A stretch of DNA of 33,481 bases. Source: Sedimentisphaerales bacterium. GTDB taxonomy: Bacteria > Planctomycetota > Phycisphaerae > Sedimentisphaerales > Anaerohalosphaeraceae. The position numbers and the translations under genes are program-made. The notes under the pieces are model-generated. The model was not told the origin of the DNA and made no database searches. It saw nothing but the letters and a program-made list of their open reading frames with translations. Positions 9,720-18,729 of this stretch are shown here, in pieces. How positions within the stretch are numbered: position 1 is the stretch's first letter; every line of letters starts with the position of its first letter. Where the stretch lies: NCBI GenBank assembly GCA_016935635.1, contig JAFGQP010000214.1:1-33481 (forward strand), given 5' to 3'.

Positions 9720-12700
9720 ATGAAAAAAACAGTTTTTTATTTATTTCTGTTATTAGCCCTGTCGTTTGCAGCGATTGCCGACAGTGACGGTTTTAATGAA
9801 CCCCACAATTATCTGACAAGCGGTGCTTCCGGAACAGTTTTTGACAATTATTTTGTCAACGGCGGGGTCAGCGGAACTCAGAACGGTGTTATATCTACGC
9901 TGGATACAAACACGACCATCGGTACCCTTCGCTTTGCAACCAGCAATACTAACTGGGAGCATGGTGATGATGATGGTGCGCTCCTTTGGCATTACTTTAC
10001 GGGTGATTTTACTGCTAAAGTCCAGATCACGGATGGTAAATTCCAGTCTATGCAGGGACAATCGGACTACCTCTCTGCCGGTCTCATGGCCCGCAGCGAT
10101 AACGCCGGGAATCGCGACTGGATTGCGTTGTTTGGCTTTGACCATCCTGAATGGAACCAGACGTATATGTTACGTTCGACCGATGGCGGTTCTTCGGCCA
10201 CCTATGGCGGGCTTAACCAGTCATTGAGTTCTTTTAAATGGCAGCGTCTGGTCCGTACCGGTAATACGTTTACGGCCTATTACAGCGCGGACAATGTCAC
10301 CTGGTGGCAGTTTGCTCAGGTGACCCGCCCGGATATGCCCAGTACCGTTCAGGTCGGTTTGGCCGTAGCTCAGTTTGGCTCCAATACAGGCTGGGTGGAA
10401 TTCGATAATTTGTCAATTACTGCGCCTAAAGCGGGCAAAAGTATTTATTGGTCACCGGACTTCAATACTAAGCCGGAACTTACGTCTCAGCGTTCACGTC
10501 AATCGGATAATTTTGTCATCTACTGGGGTGAAAAGTGCGGGCTTGACCCGACAACCGCGTCGGACCCGGCTCTGCGGTTTGATCCTGCGAGGGTACTGGA
10601 ACAACTGGAGATTTATTACAGTATCTATATCAACCATAAAAAATGGTTGGATGACAGTTGGGGCAACCTCTCCCAGTACAAGATTATTCTTATTATGAAT
10701 GACACCTGGAACGGTGGCTGGTGGACCGGTTGGGCTTTTGGCAGCCACTATGATGGTGTGATCGGTGCGATGTGGATCCATCCGGCTGGCTGTGGGCCGC
10801 GCAGCGTGGTTTTGGCGCATGAATTTGCCCATTCCTTGCAAAACCAGAGTTGGATCCAATATCCCAACACCGGCTTCCAGCATTACTCGTGTGGATTCTT
10901 CTGGGAAGCCCATGCCAACTATATGATGCTGCAGTGCTTTCCGGATAAGTGGCACGCAACGGACCAGGTCAATTTTCTGAATCACCAGCACTGCCACTAC
11001 GGCACCCCTCGGCATCGTTATCAGAACCAGCTGTTCATGCAGTACATTGAGGATAAACGCGGTGCTAATATGATCAACCGGATATGGCGGGAATCCACCC
11101 ATAGTGAGCATCCTCTGCAGGCGTATATGCGTTTGACGGGCATGAGTCAGTCCCAGTTAAACGATGAATTCGGCGAATATGCCATGAAAAATGTCAATTT
11201 TGATTATTCGATTGGTACACAGTATAGAAATGAATTTGCCAATAACTACGTTCTTCAGAATATGGTCCGACGTTTTACAATGCTTGAGGAGATACCCTCG
11301 CAGCCCAATGTCTATAGGACTCCTTACTACATAGCACCTCAGGATTACGGCTATAACATTGTGCAGCTTGATCCGGATGATTCAACAACCACGATCGACC
11401 TGAAATTTTATGGCCAGCGCAATGATCCAGCCGGCGGAGCGGAATACCGTTTCGGTTTTGTTGCCGTTGACACGGACACGTCAACGTCCCGTAAAAGCCA
11501 GGTGTACTCTGCTTCAGGCGGCACGGAAAAATCCGCCAGTTTTACCATGCAGGCCAACGAAGAGGAATTGTACCTCGTCGTTCTGGGTGCACCGGCCGCA
11601 CACCACAATTATTACTGGGAACAAGGCTGGCCCAAGTACTACCGCTATCCGTGGCAAATCCAGATCATAGGAGCCACTCCCTTTGTGAATAATCACAAGA
11701 CCCTCAGTGGTTCTTATCATCCCAATGGCGGCGGCTTTATACAAAGCGGTGCTTATGCAGCCCCGACGGCGTACGTTGGCCCCAATGCAATGGTTACAGC
11801 CAATGGTAGAGTTGAGGGCAATGCTCGTATTGAAGACATGGCTGCGGTTATCGAGCAAGGCATTGTCAAAGACAATGCGATTTTGCGTCATGCTGCATAT
11901 ACCGGCTGGTCAACAGTAAAGGATTCGGCTGTGCTTTCAGAGAGTGTTGTGCACTTGGGTGTAACCGTTGGCGGAACGTATGCTGCCTCTGGCGATGCTG
12001 AAGGTCACGGCGACTGTTACAGCGGCTACTACCGACAGTCCCCGAGCGACTACAACGACAGAACCCCCTGTGACGGTCTGACAAGCCATTGGTCTAACGA
12101 CGATATCAACCCATTCTATCAAGAGTATATTTTCCCAAGAGTAGTTCCGGATGATGAGTTTGAAGCTGGTTTCTGCAATGGCGGTGTAAATCCAACGCAG
12201 AACGCTACTCTTTGGACTCCACCTCAAGGTCTGAGTAATCAGGGTGAATTATATTACCAGCATACCAACACAAACTGGGAACATGCAGACGATGACGGTG
12301 CTTTTTACTACAAAACGATTACAGGCAATTTCAGTATGTCTGTCCAGATCACAGATGGTACATTCCCATCGATGTCGGGCCGGTCTGACTGGCATTCAGC
12401 CGGGCTTATGGCCAGAAACCCCAATGCCTCTGCGGTTGACTGGGTTGCGCTGTTTGGTTTTGACCATCCTGAATGGAACATGGGCTATATATTCCGTTCA
12501 ACCGATGCCGGCTCTTCAACCAGTACCGGAGGCCTTAGCTCTTCATTGAGTTCGCATCCATGGTTGCGTCTAATGCGTTATCGCAAGACGTTCTATGCTT
12601 ACTACAGTGCTGACGGCATTAATTGGACGCAATTCGCCAGTGTAACCCGTAACGACATCCCCGATACGCTTCAGGTTGGTATTGCATTGGCTGAATTTGG

Positions 12701-13349
12701 AAGTAATGTCGGCTGGGTTAAGTTTAATAACTTCTCTTTGAGCGACATTGATAATTATTGGGATGGAATGATTGTCAACGATGGTGTCAATGCAACACAG
12801 GACGGCAGTCTTGTTTATAACTCAACGACTAGTAATAACGGTACGTTTACTTTACAAACAACTCGCACGAACTGGGAGCATGCTGCCGATGACGGCGTTC
12901 TCTGCCATGAGTATGTTACGGGTAATTTTGATGCCCGGGTCCGTATCGCAGATGGCACGTACCCATCGATGCAGGGACAATCCGACTGGCTTTCTGCAGG
13001 GCTTATGGCACGAAACCCGGATCGTTCCGCGGTTGACAGGATTGCCAATTTTGCGTTTGACCACGCATCTTGGGGCATGACGTACATGACTCGAAGCACG
13101 GATAACGGTTCCTCAAGCAATACGAATACGACATGGGAAAGTGCTTCTCTTAGTCAGATCCGTTGGCAGCGTATGATTCGAGACGGTGAATGGTTCAGTA
13201 CATGGTACAGCACAGATGGCGTCAACTGGACCAACATAGCTTATGTACATCGTCCGGATCTGCCTGCGATGCTTCAAGTGGGTATCGGTATTGGCCAGTT
13301 TGGAACCAATACCGGCTCGGTAACCTTTGATAACTTCACTATCCAATAA
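9720..13349 (+). CDS. Secreted modular protein, paralogue of CDS 1..1872: one N-terminal and two C-terminal concanavalin/DUF1349-like modules around the HEXXH and hexapeptide-repeat core
   Basis: Signal peptide MKKTVFYLFLLLALSFAAIA; HEFAHSLQ...FFWEAHANYMMLQ; APTAYVGPNAMVTANGRVEGNARIEDMAAVIEQGIVKDNAIL; three copies of a module with NTNWEH..DDGA/V...GDF/GNF...DGxxPSMxGxSDxxSAGLMAR...DH..W.. motifs. RBS AAGGAGG upstream of ATG. Confidence 0.85.
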   Translation: MKKTVFYLFLLLALSFAAIADSDGFNEPHNYLTSGASGTVFDNYFVNGGVSGTQNGVISTLDTNTTIGTLRFATSNTNWEHGDDDGALLWHYFTGDFTAKVQITDGKFQSMQGQSDYLSAGLMARSDNAGNRDWIALFGFDHPEWNQTYMLRSTDGGSSATYGGLNQSLSSFKWQRLVRTGNTFTAYYSADNVTWWQFAQVTRPDMPSTVQVGLAVAQFGSNTGWVEFDNLSITAPKAGKSIYWSPDFNTKPELTSQRSRQSDNFVIYWGEKCGLDPTTASDPALRFDPARVLEQLEIYYSIYINHKKWLDDSWGNLSQYKIILIMNDTWNGGWWTGWAFGSHYDGVIGAMWIHPAGCGPRSVVLAHEFAHSLQNQSWIQYPNTGFQHYSCGFFWEAHANYMMLQCFPDKWHATDQVNFLNHQHCHYGTPRHRYQNQLFMQYIEDKRGANMINRIWRESTHSEHPLQAYMRLTGMSQSQLNDEFGEYAMKNVNFDYSIGTQYRNEFANNYVLQNMVRRFTMLEEIPSQPNVYRTPYYIAPQDYGYNIVQLDPDDSTTTIDLKFYGQRNDPAGGAEYRFGFVAVDTDTSTSRKSQVYSASGGTEKSASFTMQANEEELYLVVLGAPAAHHNYYWEQGWPKYYRYPWQIQIIGATPFVNNHKTLSGSYHPNGGGFIQSGAYAAPTAYVGPNAMVTANGRVEGNARIEDMAAVIEQGIVKDNAILRHAAYTGWSTVKDSAVLSESVVHLGVTVGGTYAASGDAEGHGDCYSGYYRQSPSDYNDRTPCDGLTSHWSNDDINPFYQEYIFPRVVPDDEFEAGFCNGGVNPTQNATLWTPPQGLSNQGELYYQHTNTNWEHADDDGAFYYKTITGNFSMSVQITDGTFPSMSGRSDWHSAGLMARNPNASAVDWVALFGFDHPEWNMGYIFRSTDAGSSTSTGGLSSSLSSHPWLRLMRYRKTFYAYYSADGINWTQFASVTRNDIPDTLQVGIALAEFGSNVGWVKFNNFSLSDIDNYWDGMIVNDGVNATQDGSLVYNSTTSNNGTFTLQTTRTNWEHAADDGVLCHEYVTGNFDARVRIADGTYPSMQGQSDWLSAGLMARNPDRSAVDRIANFAFDHASWGMTYMTRSTDNGSSSNTNTTWESASLSQIRWQRMIRDGEWFSTWYSTDGVNWTNIAYVHRPDLPAMLQVGIGIGQFGTNTGSVTFDNFTIQ
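9801..10425 (+). repeat. DUF1349/concanavalin-like module, copy 1
   Basis: YFVNGGVSGTQNGV...SNTNWEHGDDDGALLWHYFTGDFTAKVQITDGKFQSMQGQSDYLSAGLMAR...GWVEFDNLSI; boundaries approximate. Confidence 0.65.
12155..12755 (+). repeat. DUF1349/concanavalin-like module, copy 2
   Basis: FCNGGVNPTQNATLW...TNTNWEHADDDGAFYYKTITGNFSMSVQITDGTFPSMSGRSDWHSAGLMAR...GWVKFNNFSL; boundaries approximate. Confidence 0.65.
12765..13346 (+). repeat. DUF1349/concanavalin-like module, copy 3
   Basis: MIVNDGVNATQDGSL...TRTNWEHAADDGVLCHEYVTGNFDARVRIADGTYPSMQGQSDWLSAGLMAR...GSVTFDNFTI; boundaries approximate. Confidence 0.65.
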
Positions 13350-13404
13350 TAAGTTCAGTGTAAATTATCGGTTTGGTAAAAATGAATTGCAATGATTCAA
13401 TTTA

Positions 13405-13653
13405 TTGGTTCATTGCAAATTCATACGTGATGTCAGAAAAAACGGCAATATCTTTGTGCTTTGGTTGAGTTATGACCAAGGCACAAGATTTGCCGTTATA
13501 TATGATTATGGTTCAATAGAAGAGACCGTGACAACTGAACCGATGGCTGCCGGATGGCCCGAGGTGCAAAAGGATAACAAGAAATTATCAGGAGAGAAAA
13601 GTGAAAATAGCTTTTTAATTGGAGATGGAAAAAAATATTTGATGCTACTGTAA
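13405..13653 (+). pseudogene. Probable C-terminal coding remnant of unknown protein
   Basis: Short ORF without a convincing start; contains TTEPMAAGWPEVQK, and a near-identical stretch recurs upstream of the third GH127-like gene (about 16260..16345). Confidence 0.4.
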
Positions 13654-13700
13654 TGGAATCAAGGAAATAAAAAAATATTGATATGGAAAGTCTGTAATCG

Positions 13701-16157
13701 ATGTGTAAAAATCTACTTATTATTGTGGTTGTTTTCTTAGGAATTGGTATTTGCTCTGCTAAGTCTAATGCCCAGTTATCTCAGGTGGCTGACAGGTCGA
13801 GTCGACAAGAAACCGATTACCCATTTAAACCGGTGCCGTTTACCAAGGTGCAGTTTACGGACGACTTCTGGCTGCCGCGTATCGAGGTAAATCGTACGGC
13901 CACGATTCCATTTGCTTTTAAGATGTGCGAAGACACTCATCGGATCGAAAACTTTAAGGTCGCCGGCGGCCTGTCCGATAAGAAGTGGCAGGGGGCGTAC
14001 GGGTTTAATGACAGCGACCTCTATAAAGTCATTGAAGGCGCTGCTTATGCGATGATGGTTAAGCCCGACCCACAACTGCAAAAGTACGTTGATGAGATCA
14101 TCTCTTATATCGCCGCCGCCCAGGAAGACAATGGTTACCTGTATACTGCCTGGACGGCTCGGGCAAAAGACCACCTGGATAACGTCTGGTGTTGTTATAA
14201 TAAAGAACCGTGGGACAATCTGGAATTTGCTCATGAGTTATACAACGTGGGGCATATGTATGAAGCGGCTGCAGCGCACTATGCAGCAACGGGCAAACGA
14301 ACATTTTTGAATGTTGCGATTAAAAACGCAGATTTAGTCTGCGAGACGTTTGGTCCTGGGAAAAATGAAGGGGTGCCTGGACACCAGGAGATAGAAATCG
14401 GCCTGGTAAGATTATACCGTGCAACAGGCGATGAAAAATACCTCACCCAGTCACGCTGGTTCCTCGACCGTCGTGGACGAGCAAAAGGCTCAGAATACTC
14501 ACAGGGCCATAAGCCTGTTGTCGAACAGGATGAAGCGGTTGGCCACGCTGTACGGGCTACCTATATGTACAGTGCCATGGCAGATGTCGCAGCCCTGACC
14601 GGTGAACAGGCATTTGTTAAAGCCGTTGATACGTTATGGGACAATGTGACTCATAAAAAGTTCTATGTCACGGGTGGTATTGGTGCCAGACACAGCGGTG
14701 AGGCGTTTGGTGAGATTTATGAATTGCCCAATCGCACGGCCTATTGTGAGACTTGTGCGGCGATTGCAAATGTGTTCTGGAATCACCGTATGTTCCTGTT
14801 CCACGGTGAATCAAAATATCTTGATATCATGGAACGTTCGCTTTACAACGGCGTGATCAGCGGTGTGTCACTGGATGGGATGACCTTTTTCTATCCGAAT
14901 CCACTTGAAACCGCTTCCGGCATAGACCGCAGTCCATGGTTTGGATGTGCCTGCTGTCCCAGTAATATCTGCCGGTTCATGGCGTCGTTGCCGGGCTATG
15001 CGTATGCAGTGCGAAATGATGAAGTCTATGTCAACCTCTTCGTCGACAGCAAGGCTGAATTTGACGTTGACGGCAAGCCGGTTAAGGTGTCGCAGGAAAC
15101 ATTGTACCCATGGCAAGGCAAGATTGCGATCACAGTCACGCCCCAGAGCAAAGCTCAGCAGTTTTCTCTGAACGTTCGAATTCCCAGTTGGGCGAAGGAC
15201 CAGCAACCCGTTTCAAAGCTTTATACGTTTACAGAACCGGTTGAAGCAAAAATAACCATCTCGGTTAATGGTAAAGATGTCCCTGTCAATATCACCAATG
15301 GATTCGCTTGCATTAATCGAAAGTGGAAACAGGGAGATCTTGTCGAACTGAACCTTCCGATGCCTGTCCGCCGGATCATATGTGATGAGCAGGTTGACGC
15401 TAATATTGGAAGATCTGCCATACAGCGCGGACCGATTGTCTATTGCGTTGAATGGCCGGATGTTGAAAATAACAATCCGCTGAATCTCGTATTGCCCAAA
15501 GATGCAACCCTTACCGCTGAACATAAGCCGGATCTGCTGGGCGGCGTTACGGTTCTTGAGGGCAAGGCCACTGAAGTACGCAGAATAGTTGACAGTGAAG
15601 ACTATGAGCGTAAAACATGCGATTTTAAAGCGATTCCTTATTATGCTTGGTCGCATCGAGGTAAAGGAGCAATGACTGTATGGCTTCCCTATACTGAAAA
15701 AATGGCTACTCCCCTGCCTGCTCCTACCATTGCTTCCCAGAGCAAGGTGACGGTATCAAATATGGTGGGCGGTGACAATTCACTCAAAGCGATTAATGAC
15801 CAGCAAGTGCCCAAAGCCTCCAGTGACAAATCGTTTGGCATCATGCATTTCTGGCCGCGAAAGGGAACGGCCGAGTGGATTCAGTATACATTTGAGGAAC
15901 CGGCTCAGGTTTCCAGCGTTGCAGTATTCTGGTTTGATGATCGTGGCCATGGTGAGTGCAGAATACCTAAATCGTGGGTGTTGAAATACCGTGAAGATGG
16001 CCAGTGGAAGGGAATTGAAAACTTCAGCGATTACAAAGTAACACGGGATGATTTTGATCGTATTAGCTTTGTTCCGGTCACTACCGATGCATTGAGGCTT
16101 GAATTTCAGTTGGAGGACAATTTCTCAACCGGTATCCAAGAGTGGATTGTAGAGTAA
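13701..16157 (+). CDS. GH127/GH146-type (DUF1680) beta-L-arabinofuranosidase-like protein with C-terminal discoidin-like region
   Basis: FNDSDLYKVIEGAAYAMM, HELYNVGHMYEAAAAHY, GHQEIEIGLVRLYR, YCETCAAIANVFWN, FFYPNPLE, GCACCPSNICRF; signal peptide. Confidence 0.9.
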   Translation: MCKNLLIIVVVFLGIGICSAKSNAQLSQVADRSSRQETDYPFKPVPFTKVQFTDDFWLPRIEVNRTATIPFAFKMCEDTHRIENFKVAGGLSDKKWQGAYGFNDSDLYKVIEGAAYAMMVKPDPQLQKYVDEIISYIAAAQEDNGYLYTAWTARAKDHLDNVWCCYNKEPWDNLEFAHELYNVGHMYEAAAAHYAATGKRTFLNVAIKNADLVCETFGPGKNEGVPGHQEIEIGLVRLYRATGDEKYLTQSRWFLDRRGRAKGSEYSQGHKPVVEQDEAVGHAVRATYMYSAMADVAALTGEQAFVKAVDTLWDNVTHKKFYVTGGIGARHSGEAFGEIYELPNRTAYCETCAAIANVFWNHRMFLFHGESKYLDIMERSLYNGVISGVSLDGMTFFYPNPLETASGIDRSPWFGCACCPSNICRFMASLPGYAYAVRNDEVYVNLFVDSKAEFDVDGKPVKVSQETLYPWQGKIAITVTPQSKAQQFSLNVRIPSWAKDQQPVSKLYTFTEPVEAKITISVNGKDVPVNITNGFACINRKWKQGDLVELNLPMPVRRIICDEQVDANIGRSAIQRGPIVYCVEWPDVENNNPLNLVLPKDATLTAEHKPDLLGGVTVLEGKATEVRRIVDSEDYERKTCDFKAIPYYAWSHRGKGAMTVWLPYTEKMATPLPAPTIASQSKVTVSNMVGGDNSLKAINDQQVPKASSDKSFGIMHFWPRKGTAEWIQYTFEEPAQVSSVAVFWFDDRGHGECRIPKSWVLKYREDGQWKGIENFSDYKVTRDDFDRISFVPVTTDALRLEFQLEDNFSTGIQEWIVE

Positions 16158-16337
16158 ATGTCAAAATTCGGGACATTGACAGATTAGCGGACCGTCTCGG
16201 TAACTGGATGAAATAAAATATGGTGTCGTTAAATGACACATTTGAGAAAAATGCCTGCTACTGTGACACAACTGAACCGATGGCAGCTGGATGGTCCCAG
16301 GTGCAAAAAATATCAAAGCAATGAACAGGAGAACAAA

Positions 16338-18446
16338 GTGAAACAGTACAGCATTAAAATGCTTGTTGGCGTGATCGTAATGATCTGTCTGGTGCCGTGT
16401 ATTGTACTCGCCGCAAAGAAAAACATCGCGTCGCAGGACACGCTCTACACCTTCAACCGGGCCCCTCTAAAGGCCAAGCCCTACGCGGAACTGCCGCTGG
16501 GAACGATCAGGCCGGACGGCTGGCTCAAGGATGAACTGCAGCGCATGGCCAAAGGAATGACGGGAAATCTTGATCAGTGGTACCCGGAAGTCTGCGGCCC
16601 GCGAAATGCCTGGCTTGGCGGCGACGGCGATACATGGGAACGCGGCCCGTATTGGATCGATGGCCTGTACCCGCTGTCCTATCTGCTGGACGACAAAGCC
16701 CTTCAGGCCAAGGCCAAGAAGTGGGTCGAGTGGACACTGGAAAACCAGCGTGAAGATGGATACATTGGACCGGTTGAGTTAAAAGATGAAGACCGAACGA
16801 TACCGCCGCCACGTGGTGCTCAAATTATCGAACCTGGTGACTGGTGGCCTCGTATGGTCATGCTCAAAATACTCCAGCAGCAGTACCTGGCCACCGGCGA
16901 CGAGCGTGTCATTGAAGTCATGAGCAAGTACTTCAAGTACCAGCTCAAAACACTTCCCGGTGCGCCCCTGAAAGCCCCAGACGGTGGCAAGGGCGGAAGT
17001 TGGTGGGCCGAACAGCGCGGCGGCGACAACCTGATGAGCGTTCTGTGGCTCTACAACATCACCGGCGAAGAATGGCTGCTGGAACTAGGCGATTTGCTTT
17101 ACAAGCAGACACTGCCCTGGACGGACTTGTTCCTGAAGGGCGATGCCCTCAAGCAGCAATTGGATCAACCCGGCGGTCCGGTGCTCCACTGTGTCAACCT
17201 GGCCCAAGGCATCAAAACCCCCATTATTCGCTATCAGCAGGATAAGGACAACAAGCAGATCGAGGCAACACACCTCGCTTTCCGTGATATCCGCAATCAC
17301 CAGGGCCAACCGCACGGTCTCTACGGCGGCGACGAATATATGCATGGCTCCGGTCTGGATCGCGGCAGCGAATTGTGCAGTGCGGTCGAAATGATGTTCT
17401 CGCTGGAAAAGATGTTTGAGATTACCGGTGATGTATCCTTTGCTGATCTCATCGAAAGGATTGCGTTCAATGCTTTGCCAACCCAGGTTACCGATGATCA
17501 TCATGCCCGTCAGTACTTCCAGCAGTCCAACCAGGTCGAGTGTACTTGGGGGGATCGGTCTTTTGGCGACGATGGCGGCTCCCGTATTGTATACGGCCTG
17601 CTGCACGGCTATCCCTGCTGTACCTGCAACTATCATCAGGGCTGGCCCAAGTTTACCCAGCACCTCTGGATGGCTTCGGCAGACAAGGGTCTGGTTACCA
17701 TGGCGTACGCTCCCTGCAGCGTCACCGCCAAGGTTGCAGACGGTCAACAGGTAACGATCACCGAAGAAACCGTATATCCGTTTGAAGAAACCATTCGTTT
17801 TACGGTCAAAACAGATAAGTCCGTCGCGTTTCCGCTGCATCTGCGTGTTCCCGGCTGGTGCCAACAGGCCGTGATTACCGTTGATGGCGAACCCGGTCCT
17901 AAAGCGGCTGCAGGTCAAGTGGCAATCGTCAACCGCACCTGGAAGTCTGGCGATCGCGTTGAACTGAAACTGCCGATGCAGTTACGCAGATCATACTGGT
18001 ACGAACGCAGCGCATCCATCGAACGCGGCCCACTGGTCTATGCACTTCGCTTGGAAGAAAACTGGTCCGAGGTTAAACATCCGGCGCCTGAGGGCGTTCC
18101 GGCTGAGGCTATGCATCGTGGCTATCGCGAATGCCGGACGACACAGGACTGGAACTATGCACTCTTTGAAGAAACGCTGAACAACCTCAACAAAGAGGTC
18201 AAGGTTGTGACCAAAAACTCCGTCGCGGCGAATCCCTGGAATCTGGAAAACGCCCCGATCGAACTTCAGATGCCGGCAGTGAAGCTCTCAGACTGGACGC
18301 TCTATCGTGGCTCAGCCGGCCCGGTCCCGAGAAGCCCTGCAACTCGTTTCCGTGACGGAAAAGTCGAGACCATCCGCCTGATCCCATACGGATGCACAAC
18401 CCTGCGGATTACCGGCTTCCCATGGATCGACGGCGCCCCTGATTAA
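16338..18446 (+). CDS. Divergent GH127-like (DUF1680-related) secreted protein
   Basis: ORF opens at 16233, but the GTG at 16338 follows an AGGAGA RBS and begins a signal peptide (VKQYSIKMLVGVIVMICLVPCIVLA). Motifs GSELCSAVEMMFSLEKM, YPCCTCNYHQGWPKFTQHLWM, RNYVxRGPLVYALR-like region (SIERGPLVYALRLEE). Confidence 0.8.
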   Translation: MKQYSIKMLVGVIVMICLVPCIVLAAKKNIASQDTLYTFNRAPLKAKPYAELPLGTIRPDGWLKDELQRMAKGMTGNLDQWYPEVCGPRNAWLGGDGDTWERGPYWIDGLYPLSYLLDDKALQAKAKKWVEWTLENQREDGYIGPVELKDEDRTIPPPRGAQIIEPGDWWPRMVMLKILQQQYLATGDERVIEVMSKYFKYQLKTLPGAPLKAPDGGKGGSWWAEQRGGDNLMSVLWLYNITGEEWLLELGDLLYKQTLPWTDLFLKGDALKQQLDQPGGPVLHCVNLAQGIKTPIIRYQQDKDNKQIEATHLAFRDIRNHQGQPHGLYGGDEYMHGSGLDRGSELCSAVEMMFSLEKMFEITGDVSFADLIERIAFNALPTQVTDDHHARQYFQQSNQVECTWGDRSFGDDGGSRIVYGLLHGYPCCTCNYHQGWPKFTQHLWMASADKGLVTMAYAPCSVTAKVADGQQVTITEETVYPFEETIRFTVKTDKSVAFPLHLRVPGWCQQAVITVDGEPGPKAAAGQVAIVNRTWKSGDRVELKLPMQLRRSYWYERSASIERGPLVYALRLEENWSEVKHPAPEGVPAEAMHRGYRECRTTQDWNYALFEETLNNLNKEVKVVTKNSVAANPWNLENAPIELQMPAVKLSDWTLYRGSAGPVPRSPATRFRDGKVETIRLIPYGCTTLRITGFPWIDGAPD

Positions 18447-18482
18447 AAGCACAACCGTTTAGCGAAAAGATACCTTAACGGG

Positions 18483-18566
18483 CGAGATCGATATCTTTTC
18501 TTAACCAGAATAAGTCGGATGTAATTGTCCTAACATGACAATCAACAGCCGGCAAAATCGATCTCG
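18483..18566. repeat. Nested inverted repeats after the third GH127-like gene (CGAGATCGAT/ATCGATCTCG and ATTGTC/GACAAT)
   Basis: 18483..18492 pairs with 18557..18566 (10 bp perfect); 18524..18529 pairs with 18537..18542 (6 bp, 7-nt loop). A T-run follows at about 18572..18577. Confidence 0.5.
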
Positions 18567-18729
18567 TCCATCTTTTTTATTCATACGCACAGCGAACAGC
18601 GGTCCCTTTGCCTCCGTTAAAGGAGTATCGAGATTCCTGTGTTTATTGACAGGACCAAAGGAAATCTATTATCTGTTGAGTAAGAACCTAACGTAATTGA
18701 AAACGCACTATTAACAAAGGAGACAAAGC

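Noticed and set aside
9801-13346. Triple module copies as a possible CRISPR or tandem DNA repeat
   Set aside because: They are degenerate protein-domain repeats of about 600 bp within one CDS; no CRISPR-like short regular repeats were seen anywhere.
17085-17918. 277-aa minus-strand ORF inside the third GH127-like gene (also 2131..2934 and 6570..7373)
   Set aside because: Antisense to strongly supported CDSs, with no recognisable domain; typical spurious long antisense ORFs.
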